Positions 45,801 to 56,700 of a DNA stretch of 64,000 bases are shown one piece after another (the stretch's first letter is position 1; each line of letters starts with the position of its first letter). Source of the stretch: Atherinomorus stipes (lineage: Eukaryota; Chordata; Actinopteri; Atheriniformes; Atherinidae); contig JALJCO010013434.1 in NCBI GenBank assembly GCA_023101725.1, forward strand, positions 1,257,501 through 1,321,500, given 5' to 3'. The translations under genes and the position numbers were made by a program. The notes beneath the pieces were generated by a model. The model ran no database searches. It was not told the origin of the DNA and saw only the letters and a list, made by a program, of their open reading frames with translations.

Positions 45801-46779
45801 TCTGTTAAAACTTGTCTTCACTCTATTATTACCTCCTCTACTGAAACTGCCTGCAGCTATTATTGTCCAGTCTTTGAGGGATGTCATTTCATTGGCAGAG
45901 AAACTAACATTGTTTTTTCATAAAAGCAACATTTGGTTTTCTGTCCATCTCTGTCTTCCTCATTCTGAAGACATGTGGAGGAGAACTGACTCCTTGTCAT
46001 TATCCATGAGATCCTGGCCATCCTGCACTGCCTTTATAAAGCACATTGTACTAATGAAACAGTAATGTAGTAAAGTGCATGTGTGGCCTGACATGCACTG
46101 ATCAGCTCCTATTGAGAGGATTCTGTCATTCTTCTCACTCTGAAATAAATAGAGAAGGAAATTACCCTCAAATCTGACTAAATCCAGATGACCCAGCTTT
46201 CCAGCAGGAGCTGCGAGGAGTCTCAAAACTCCACATGAACACAGAAGCTGATCCGTATCAATCTGTATGCACAGGAAGCTTTTTGAACATGTGAATGATC
46301 ACATCTGTGAGGTTGAGAGTAAAAATTTGACAGAAATTATTTTACACATTTGTAACCGCTGAGAGACAAATTTCGCTCCACACGTCACTGAGTTGCTATT
46401 TATTGGTTGGAAGTGAACTAAAAAGACGTCCTCAGTCAGTCTGTCTACTGGTGCAGGCAAAGAACATGGCAGGCAGCAGTCTAAGAGCAAGTATCATGCT
46501 GTTTTTCAGGTCACGTTCAGATTGCTCAGGTTCCCGGCAGGAATGAGCCGGACAGTCCCGGAGAGCTTAACTACAGCTACCTGTTCAGCACGCTAGAAAA
46601 CCTTGGCTACAGTGGATATGTTGGCTGTGAATACAAGCCACTGGGTAAATCTTGGGCATAGTTAGTAACTGTGACACGTATATACATTTTTTAGCTGATT
46701 ATCCTATCTGTCTTTTGCAGGCTCCACAGAAAAGGGTCTTGGTTGGATCAAAGAATACTGGATGCAGAGACCGTGCTGA
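42616..46779 (+). CDS. hyi: hyi, hydroxypyruvate isomerase (complete, 8 exons, 272 aa)
   Basis: Putative hydroxypyruvate isomerase, a sugar-phosphate-isomerase-like TIM-barrel enzyme (AP endonuclease 2 fold) that interconverts hydroxypyruvate and tartronate semialdehyde; the vertebrate substrate is less certain than the bacterial one. Exons: 42616-42814, 42910-43021, 43839-43953, 44480-44558, 45443-45492, 45566-45635, 46510-46644, 46721-46779. Their sum is 819 nt, exactly 273 codons with the TGA. All introns are GT-AG and all phases agree. Recognisable blocks are [14 protein letters not shown] at the start, [27 protein letters not shown] (conserved catalytic/metal Glu), [29 protein letters not shown] and GYVGCEYKP (second conserved Glu). 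The length matches the human protein of about 277 residues. No frame damage is seen. The gene is divergent from ptprf and convergent with szt2. Confidence 0.96.
42910..43021 (+). CDS. hyi: hyi exon 2
   Basis: 112 nt, acceptor GTGTTGTAG, donor ACAG|GTGAGA. Encodes [20 protein letters not shown] and then [16 protein letters not shown]. The final Arg codon is split after two bases. Confidence 0.95.
43839..43953 (+). CDS. hyi: hyi exon 3
   Basis: 115 nt, acceptor TTGGTCAG, donor AAAG|GTGGGC. Encodes [16 protein letters not shown] and then [13 protein letters not shown] to DVLSK; ends in phase 0. Confidence 0.95.
44480..44558 (+). CDS. hyi: hyi exon 4 (conserved GLIEPIN glutamate)
   Basis: 79 nt, acceptor AATCACAG, donor CAGG|GTAAGA. 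Encodes [14 protein letters not shown] and [12 protein letters not shown]. The Glu in EPIN is the first of the two conserved acidic active-site residues of the family. Confidence 0.95.
45443..45492 (+). CDS. hyi: hyi exon 5
   Basis: 50 nt, acceptor CAATGTGCAG, donor AATG|GTATGC. Encodes [17 protein letters not shown] after completing a split Ala codon. Confidence 0.93.
45566..45635 (+). CDS. hyi: hyi exon 6
   Basis: 70 nt, acceptor ATGTTTCAG, donor ATCG|GTAAGT. Encodes [16 protein letters not shown] and HKYFPII, one of the best-conserved parts of the enzyme. Confidence 0.95.
46510..46644 (+). CDS. hyi: hyi exon 7 (second catalytic glutamate)
   Basis: 135 nt, acceptor GTTTTTCAG, donor CTGG|GTAAAT. 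Encodes [29 protein letters not shown] and [13 protein letters not shown]. The Glu of GCEY is the second conserved active-site residue. Confidence 0.95.
46721..46779 (+). CDS. hyi: hyi exon 8 and stop codon
   Basis: 59 nt, acceptor TCTTTTGCAG. Encodes [18 protein letters not shown] and ends with TGA at 46777-46779. Confidence 0.93.
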
Positions 46780-46910
46780 TCGCACATGTTAAGCAGCTTA
46801 ATGGCTGTTAAATTAATCTACTTGGAACAATGTTTTTTTCCACTTTCCTTTGACTTTGTTCAAATTCCTGCAGCCTTGAATTTTGCCTTACAAAGCTGAA
46901 AAGCCATAAA

Positions 46911-46916
46911 AATAAA
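46911..46916 (+). terminator. hyi: hyi polyadenylation signal AATAAA
   Basis: This is the first AATAAA downstream of the hyi stop codon, 131 nt after it, giving a short 3' UTR. Position and match are typical, but cleavage cannot be confirmed from sequence. Confidence 0.55.
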
Positions 46917-49900
46917 CCCACAGACGGTTAAGTGTAGAACTTCTGGCAACAAAGTTCCTCTAGAAGACTTTCTCTCTTGGTATGTGTGAGGACCGTACAG
47001 TACATTGATAACACCATGCTATGCAAACTCAGCAGATCAGGCAGCACCTCTTGCGTACAGCCTCACCTGCCAGGACCATGAACACAAGCAAAAATTCCAG
47101 CAGCTTTAGCAGGATCCAGAGGCAGTAACCAAATCCTGAAGTCCCAGTCCAGGCCCAGGGCTCTAATCCAACTGAGCATCTGCAGGATTGACTAGAGCAA
47201 ACTCAGTTTCACCTTCACTGCAGCAACTTCTAGTTACTGTGGATCCAACACTTCCTTTAAACCAGAAACAACACAAGACTATGAAGGTTTGGGATAGAAG
47301 TAGTTACATCGTCATTAATCATGTTGGTCAGACTCACCAGTTGACTCACCAGCCTTCTTGCGAAACACATTTTTATACAGAATTAGTTTGTATTTGTTGC
47401 AGTACAAATTTAGCATTTGTTTTCCTTAGATATTTACATTCTGTTCTAAATGAATACAGGCCATTTCTAAAAACGTAGCACTGATTAATTCTCATCAAAT
47501 GGATGAAATCAATAATAGACCACAGAAGTATTTCTGGCATTAACACAGAAAAAAGCACTTGATTATTCAGTGTGGCACTTCCGTGATATTGAAACATATT
47601 TTCACTTGGTTCACTTTATCACAGCTCTGTATCGCCAGAAAGTCATCACTTAAACACTTAGAGTATAAATCCAGCTATAAATGGGTGATTAGGTGCTGTA
47701 TTCAACTTTTGACTTGCAGAGTTGTCCTCTTTTGGATGGACGGTCTTCAGTATCTGTGTCTTTATCTGATGGGTTGGTCTTTTGATGGGCAGATGTTACA
47801 ACTATAAACTATCAAAATCATTACTTTGATGCCTAGATGGTCTTGATATTGCTGTAACTGACATGTTCCCATCAGAAATAATTAAATCAATATCCATAGT
47901 GAAGGCGCATGTCTTGTTTTGAAACATTGTTTGAGGAGACTATGTTAAAAACATTTTATGCAATATTTCTTTTTGTGCGGTTTTACAGTGAAAACAAATC
48001 GGACCTTTGTCAGATTGAGCAGTGGTTAGCGGTTCAATTCCTGGATTCTTTGATTTTTTTTTTAAGCATCTTAACTCCTCCTGTTTTCCTCACGCTTGAG
48101 AAATGTCTGCTAACTTCATGAATGTAATATTTACTAGAAAAAGCCTGATGATACAACAGCAAATGCTGATCCTTGAACTTTTAACAGTTTAGTAACTCCT
48201 CCAAACACCTGTTTTGCACTGAAGATTAAGCCTTGAAGAAATATTTTAGGTAACAGTGGGATTGCCAGAAAGAAAAAGAAATCTGCCCATGTTTATTGCA
48301 AAAGGCCTTCAGGAGGATGAAACCCACCAGAGCGAAGATGCAATGTTCCAATGTGCAGCCTTCACAAATTTCACCATCATCATGGGGGTAACTCCTTCAT
48401 GGCCACAAAATTCAGAAGCTTTCAGGTGAATAAATCAAGACTTACTGTATTTTGTCACCTTTGGGCAAGAAAGTTTTTACGCTGTAGGAATCAAAACACA
48501 TTAACAGAACATAAATATGTACAGTCTTCCTCAAATTTATTCATACCTTCCCATTAAAGGGAAAAAAAATCAGCTGTGAGTTGAATAAGCTGAAATTGAC
48601 AAAAGTGAGAATACATAAATTAAAAATTTTAAAGCAATATTTTATTTAACTAAATTATAATTTAGCTTTTTAAAAAAAAAAAATGTATTCCTTTTTTGTA
48701 TTTATTTGAATTACTATCATGACTATAGCCAAATGCAACCAGAAGATTGATGGATCTTTAATTTAAAGGCCACAAGAATCCAAGCCTGAATGAAATTTTA
48801 CCCATCTCTACCGGGTCCTGTATGCCCCAGTAGAGAGAAAAACAAAATGATCCCACCCCCTGTTGCACCTGCATTCATGCATCCATTTTGTTTTTTTTGT
48901 TCTATGGGAGGAGTAAAACTGATGGAAAATTTCAGTACGGGTGGAGGAGTGGTGTTTGGACCCCACTAAATCTATTCAGCTCCTTGAGGAAGATGAGATA
49001 GTCTAACATGGTTTATAGACCAGAACCAGCCATGCTATAATAATCATTTCTAACTTTTTTTAATTATGATTTTTATTATGAGTACCTGAGAAGTTTTTTT
49101 TTTTTTTTTTTACATTGATAAAAAATTATTGTTTTAAATACTAAGAAATACAGTATATCAACTTGCTAGGTCAACATACCTTCCCCCAGTCAGTTCGTGA
49201 CATAACTCTGGCTCCAGTTCTTACATTTACTTACTTTTCCTACATAATTCAGCATAAACTTTAATGCTTTATTCAACAGTTTACAAACTGCATCAAGTGT
49301 CATATTTACACAATATACATCATACAGTCAGTCCACAGTTTAGATTACAGTGTCAAACTATTCATGGCTAATTTGTTACAATTCACATTTTGCATGATGA
49401 AAATCTGGGCTGAGATAAACGTCTCATCAATTTAGATCCTCGAGAAGCTGAAACATTTTTGGTTTCCCTCAGGTGAAAATGTGAAGGAACGCCAAGATTG
49501 CTGAGTGAGGTGAGCATCGAGCCTTCGTCTTTGATCTGGTGTAACAGTCCCGTTTCTGTTTGGCTCTGTCTCTCTGAGCAACGTGGTTTCAGAACACACA
49601 TCAAACGCATCATTTCTCACATGCAATGATAAACTCTGCTCTGATGACATACAGTATGGCATGCTAGTATACAAATCATCAAAGATACTATGTACCTTTT
49701 TTTTTTTTTTTTTTTTTAAATAAAAAAACCTTTTCCCAATTAGATCTTTTTAAACTGACACAGTCATTAATTATAACATCAGGTATTCCTTTCCATAAAC
49801 CCGCAAACGGAACAGCAGCAGCATCACTTCATATGTATAAAGAAAATAAAAAGAAAAGGGCACTTCATGGCACCAAATATGGCAGTGGGGTTCCAGTGGA

Positions 49901-50594
49901 CGACAGCTTTCACACACGTCTGGACGCTGACCTCAGCTGTCTTATAACACTGATTTGGCATGAGGAGAGTTCAGTGCTATCAGAAGGCACAAGATTTGTG
50001 ACTACTTCAAAGTATTACTGAAGCTTGTGCAGATGCTTAACTCATAAAGTATCGTGGCTGACTTCTGTAAGCATGAAGTGTTATATTTAGTAACTCAGCT
50101 GCTTTAAAAGACGCTTCTTTGCCACAGATGATGCAGGAGAAAAAAGAAAACCCTTTCTACATTTAAAACTAAAAATTTTTGTCGTGAAAGTTTATCTTGT
50201 CAGAGTGTGTTGTGTTTAGAATCATCAAACTGACCTGTAACAGTATGGCTCTTATGTCATAGTGGCATCTGTGCAGTAAGAGGAGTTTGATTTTGGTTTG
50301 ATAAAAGAAGCTCTAAATGGATGTGAATTATTTACTAGCTTCAAAAAGAGAAAATGAGTTTCCAGGGTCTGTTTCTGTCAGGCCTGTTTTGTTGCATAAA
50401 TACAGTAGTGTTATTCTCAGTATGATGATGTGTTACAGCAAAGTAACATGAGCTCAGCACCACAGAGTGGTGCCACAAAGCTCTTCAGTATTTCTCTCAA
50501 TTAAAAAAAATATCTTTCTTTCCCTTATTGTTGTTTCCTGTTACATTGCACCAACTGTGGACAGGAGTTGAGGTAAATCCAGTGCTTGCCTTCT
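46917..50594. other. intergenic spacer and presumed szt2 3' UTR
   Basis: Convergent region between hyi and szt2. The szt2 3' UTR must begin at 50594 on the minus strand; a plausible minus-strand AATAAA is at about 49267 (CTTTATTC on the plus strand). Poly-T runs occur at about 49095 and 49699. No further gene was recognised. Confidence 0.5.
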
Positions 50595-50738
50595 CTACAA
50601 CAGTCCTGTCCAGAGATTATAGCAAGCAGTGTTGATGACAGACTCCAGGTGATGATACATGGACACCAGCTGAGGAGGAGGACTGCCGCTGGCCTGTGGC
50701 TGTGACGGCAGTGGCTCCCGAAACACAACTTTTAAACT
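50595..50738 (-). CDS. szt2: szt2 last exon and stop codon
   Basis: 144 nt, 47 codons plus stop. Acceptor CTCTTTGTCGCAG. Begins [15 protein letters not shown] and ends with [18 protein letters not shown], the conserved SZT2 C-terminus. Confidence 0.94.
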   Translation of the reverse strand, partial: SLKVVFREPLPSQPQASGSPPPQLVSMYHHLESVINTACYNLWTGLL

Positions 50739-53700
50739 CTGCGACAAAGAGTAAATGAAAAAGTTTATTATTGCTAACAAATTTGGACATGTTAAACATA
50801 AAAATGAAGAGTTGGTTTATCATAACTCACTGTTTTCCCAGCTTGGTTGTCCAAAAAGACCAAAACAAAGCAGTCAGTGAACTTCTGATTCAGAACAGCC
50901 TTAAAGTGACAGAAATTAAGAGATTAACAGGAGATACTCATCTCAGCATGCAGTAGGTTTCCTGGACTCCAGCCACATTTCATTAACATGATCATCAAAT
51001 GCACAAATTACCAAATAAAAAGGGAGATTTTCTTTCATACAATAAAAACTTTAATCTGTAAATTCATTCCTTTGTGTATCCTTTAACAAATGACACTCCA
51101 AAATAAAAACATAACATTCAGCATCTTGTTTACATTAACGCAATATGGTAAATCACAATCTGGAGCAACACAGTAAAAACTCTGGAATGGAGGCACGTTC
51201 ACAACTGTGTTCACCGCCTTCTTTTTAATGAAGCTTTTTAATTGTTTGGAAACTGAGGATATTAATTGTTTGAGCTTTTCCAAGATGAATCTGTCTGTTT
51301 ACAGCTGATCAACAGTCGGTAGTTGATGCTTATTTTACCCTTCATTGTTTTATTAGGTGACAGTTGTGGATGTAAGCAGGCCAGTCAAACACACGCTGCA
51401 GTAAGTCGTGACAGAATGAGGTCTGACGTCCTGCTGAATCAACAAGTCTCCTGGGAAAAGATTTCGCCTTGATGTTTCTACAATATTTGTGTCTTCACCA
51501 GTGGTACACCCAAGGCAGACATGCCATCGAAGTGTGTCCAAGCCAGAGTCACTGCTACATAGATTAATCTTAGGCCGAACCCTTTTCTTCTTCTTCTTTT
51601 TTTCTTTCTCATCTCAATTAATTATATCATTGTTTTCATTGTTGTTGTTGTTTTACGATCATACAGTACCAAACTAAATATACTGATTTTATTGCTCTGG
51701 TACTCTTGCCATCCAATTAATGGACTATTTTCTTCATAATTATACTATATTCATATATACTTTTATACAATAGAAAGTAGATTTTCAGTTGTAGTATTAT
51801 TCAGTCTCCCTCTCTGTTCTGTTTTTTTCCTTTTATTGTCTATTGATTTTTTTGGGTTACTAATTAAATTATTCCTTCTTTCTGTCTGTATATCTATATA
51901 CATAGACATATAGTATAAATGTTAAATTGATCTATTTATTTTTACTTTAAGTGAGAACAAAGTTGTGATGGGAACAATATACTGCTTTTATCATTATTAT
52001 TATTATTATTTTAGATTTAGTAAAAATCCTACTGGTTTCATCGTCACTGTACTTACTGCAATTTCATACTAATTGCTGATTTTGAGGGAGGAGTGGGGGT
52101 GAAGGTGGAAAAAAAAATCTATGTAATTATATCTAATTGTCGTTTTGTTGTGTCTTCCTTTCTTTTGATGATGAAAGTATTTATGTGTATTTATCTTCTT
52201 CCTATAATTCAGTCAGTCATTTTCTGTACCGCTTATACAGTTCAGGGTCGCAGGGGTTACTGAAGCCTATCCCAGCTATTATCAGGCGAGAGGCGGGGTA
52301 CACCCTGGACAGGTCGCCAGTCTGACGCAAGGCCAACACAGAGTACCCGGAGAGAACCCACGCATACATGGGGAGAACATGCAAACTTCACACAGGAAGG
52401 CCACTATTGGAATTGTTCGAAACCCCTCCCCAGCCGGGAATCACAGCACAGCAGCTGTGTGTCTCCGGCTGTGCCATTTTGCAATCTAGCTACAATTCAC
52501 AGTCAAAGATTTGGACATTGGGGAACATTCTTGGAGGGATGCCAAACTGACCTAACAATAGGGAGAGTTAAGTGAGAGGTCTGTTCTTACAGTTATTGCT
52601 CTCAGAAATGAGGCACAATCTTGAGGTAGAATCAGATTTCATACTTTTATGTGATCAGGAAACAAAGGTCATTCCACATGTTAACAGCTCAGTGTCTTTA
52701 AGTCAAAAAGAGATCTTCTTACCAGATACTGAATGCCATTGTCATCAAAGTGCCTGCAGCTCTGAGGAAAGCGGTTCAACAGGACTTTGATCAGACTTTG
52801 GTACCAGGCTGGACTCATGGTGAGGAAACAGTCCTGCAGGAATACATCAGAGTCCTGTCAAGCATCGCAACTTCTACCAAAAGACAGTATTTTATTGAGC
52901 TCTTTAATTCACACATGAAGATTTTTTTTTTTGATAATGGGATTTGTATTTTATTTAATGCAGCCTTGAGTCTAGGCATTTCTGCTCTGATATGGCCAAA
53001 CATCAGATTTTAATCCTCATATGTCTGACTTAGCATAGAAGTCTATAATCTATATCAGAAAGTCACCAATATTGTTTGGGTAATCAGTCTGATTTGGAGG
53101 CAATTCTTTAAAGATCTAGCTAAGCTATGTTTTATTAACTGGCTCAGACTGCTGGACTCTTGAGTCTTAACTCTTATCTTGACTGTTCAAGTCCTTCAAG
53201 TTGGTGGGGGTCCTTAACCCCCACCAACTGCTCTCCCGGCGCTTTAAAAAGCAGCCCACTGCTCTCAGGTTCAACCTGAGATGGAATAAAATGCAGAGAA
53301 CAAATTTCCTTATTGGGACTCTAATTAGGATGAATAAAGTATATCTTTTTTTTTATTTTTTGTCCCGTCCCTTCCTCTGGTAACGTTTCCTTGCATTTCT
53401 TTGACGAATCCGACATGATGCACTTTCACCACTATGTTCATGTCTAGTTCATATCCGTGTGCAAGTAAGTGTGCAACCAGCAGTTGGCTCCAACAACATG
53501 GCCCCATCCCGGATGCAAAAGTTAGATAGTGCATTTTCTGAGCCTCGGGACGCCTCTGGGCAGTGACAGCTCGAAAATGCACACAGTAATGAATGTTGGT
53601 GTGCCATCAAAACGAGTCAGAAACGCATATTTTTAAGTTAGAAAAGTTACATTGTGGGTCTTTCAGTGGTCTGGACTTTTGGCTTAGTCCTGCTGGTACT

Positions 53701-56700
53701 GGTTTATGATAATCACAAGTCCTTAGTCATGCAATTATTGAAGTGGTGCTAAATCAGTGAAGGTGTCATAGTAAGTACAGGGGTCCTCAATCCATCAGTG
53801 GGCCTTTGAACCTCAATGAATGTTTACAAAAGACATTCTGGGACTCAGTTTTACTTTAATGTAGAAAGAATCTTACCAGCTGAGGGTCGATCTCTCCCAC
53901 TGAACGGCTGTGCACAGCTTCCAGCAGCTCCTCCAGCTCAGTGAATGACAGCTTAGCCAGCTTCAGCTTGTCCAGGGCCACGTGCTCTCCGTGGAAGAGC
54001 CTCCTCCACAGGTTATCTCTGCGGCAGTGCCCCATGGCCTGCTCCACACTTGCCTGGATTTGTCTGCGGGCTGATGCAACCTCGTTGTTGAGCAGAGGGA
54101 ACAGAGGGGTGGCGTAGAGCAGCCCCTGAGCCTCAGGTCTACCTCTGGTCAGAGGGTAAAACTCGTTTCCGTCGCTCGGAGCAGAGGCAGCTGTAGCTTC
54201 ACATGGACTTTCCTCCCAAAGGTCCTGATCATCCCCCCGGGACCCAGTAGCCTCTGTTCGATCCTGGGGTAGCTTGCTACCCAGTTCATTAGGATCACGG
54301 TAGATCTGAGGAAGCTTCTTGAAGCGCCGCATATCAGCAGTGAGGCGGGGGAACAGCTCCCTCTGACTGGTCATTATTACATAGAACCGCAACCTACACA
54401 TAAAGGTTTTTGAGCAATTAAAAAGACAATCACTTAAATAGCTTTAACAGCAGGTTAGATTTGTTCACAGTGAGAATTGTATTTGTGATGTGGGATCTGT
54501 GTCTGTACAAAGACTGACTTGAATCATAACCTGATGTCACCCCACTGATGTTAACTATGAAACCTAAACCAACCCCTTTAACTTCTTCCCTGTGGTAAGA
54601 GTTAGTCTTATAACAATGCTGTAATTCCTTCATCTAATCAAAATTTCTTCTTACCTCAGCAAATGCCTCTCCACATCTGACTGCTCCTCAAATGGAGCAG
54701 CATTATGGCACACCACCAAGGACACATCAAAATCATCATGGTGGTGCAGACCCTCCAGGTCCTTGTAAGAGCCCGAACTACATGTAAACCAGAAAAAAAA
54801 AAGGAATGAGGCAGCTTGGGGAAACTAAACAAAATTAGAAGGATAGATTGGGTTTTTCTTCACCTGTTCCACAGAGCTACCAGTGCGTACTCATGTAAGT
54901 CCGGCATCCCTTTCTTGTTGTCAGTAGTGGCTGCAGTCTTGGACATACGGAGTGGTTTCATGCCATAGGTGCTGGCATGATCAGTGATGTAGTTGTAGAG
55001 CTGGTGAGCTGTGATCATCCCAGTGGAGATGGAAAAGCTCCCTGATTTACAAAAGGATCAGAAACTCTCAGAAAGGTTATCACCAATATTTACGTTCTGT
55101 CCAAGCAAAATCCCTTAACACAAAACCATTATGCAAATATCCTTCAGACTTCCGAGTAAAGTTCAGAGAATGATTGATTTGAAAAATCTATTTTCTGCTA
55201 CAGAGAAACATGAAAGATTTACCATCAAACATACACTCTCTTGTTCTCTGCAGCCTCTGAGACTAAAGCTGCGACCATCTTCAATGCAACCGCAGAGCAA
55301 AAGTTGCACCGTTTCACCGAAATACTCTATTAGTCATCTTTAATGGTCTAAATTCTTTAAACCTGATAATAAATAACTGATCTTGCTAAACTTTATAAGA
55401 AGCAGTAGGGTTGCTGGCATAAGTGATGGTGTCAACTGAATGGGCACAATCTTGATGGTTGGGTTTCACATGACATCACATCCTTTTTCCAAGTTATGCA
55501 TGTCACAAAGTGGTGGTCAATCTGGCTCAATGCAGACCAATGTGTGTATAATGGACATGCTCTCCATTGCTAAGAAATGTCTTACGCCCTCCTCTGTCTG
55601 TCTGTTAGGGGTAAAACTTGTGATTTTAACACCTGAATTAAGCTCATTTCAACTTGAGCTCATGTCTTTGCTCCATTCACCAGGAGTTTTTTTATGATAA
55701 GGGTGAAACAGAGGGCTTCTTCAAAGAACACAAGTAGCAATGACAGATGGTGTACCTTCAGGAGCTAAAACAATTCAAGCATGAAGGGTAAGTACATGGG
55801 CTTGCAAAAGTCATGTATAAAATTATCTATTTATTTTAATACCACCAACTCATGTGGCCGTTTTATTTTACCCAAGTGCCCTTTGCCAAACTCCTCATCC
55901 ACTACAAGTTCCTTGAATAGGATTTTGGTCTATTTGTTTTAAGGATGCCTTCTTCAAGGAAAACCCTCAAAGTACCTAACTATTACCGATTATTTTAAAT
56001 GTTCATTGAAGCTGCTGGTACACGCTGGGATACAACTTTACACTAAAATCACCTTGAAACACATGATTGCGGCCAAATTTGGGAATATCTGGGTGATGGG
56101 AGATGAAGTCATCCAGGAAATCCGTGAGCTGGTAGCCCTGGCGCAGTGTCATGTGGCAGCCAACCAAGTACTGGTGAACCACTCGCAGGTGAAAGTCGTA
56201 GCTGAAGGAGTGAACATGCATCAGGTCCCGCACCTTATCACACTCCTCAGTGAAGAGCATGGAGAGCTACAAGACAGGGGTTGACACAATCAGTCAAACA
56301 GCACATGAGGTCACACCAGCAGAGTTTTCTGCTGCATGAGGTCCTCTTACTGACAACGTTCCATTATACAGATCTTTCTGGAAAAATGGATGAAACAGAA
56401 TGGCTGATAGTATAAAAATCCACAGAGAAACCTGCTTTGCATGTGAGGAACACCCTGCCTTTCAAGGCGCTCCATATATCGACTGCTTTATGCAGCGCAC
56501 CTTAAAGATGTTGCTGCTTGACTCCCATTGCAGTCGTTAGTGAACTAATTTTCAATAAAATAGTTGCAATTCATTTAAATCCAACATCAAAAGGAGTAGA
56601 CAAAAGCAAGAATTTCAAATTAAAAAAAGGCAGCGGTAAGATGCTGTGGCATGCAGTTCATTATAGAACAATAAGCCTACAAGGATAGCTTTACCTGCAT

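Noticed and set aside
47188..47478. 96-codon plus-strand open frame downstream of hyi
   Set aside because: No similarity, no splice context; sits in the convergent hyi/szt2 spacer.
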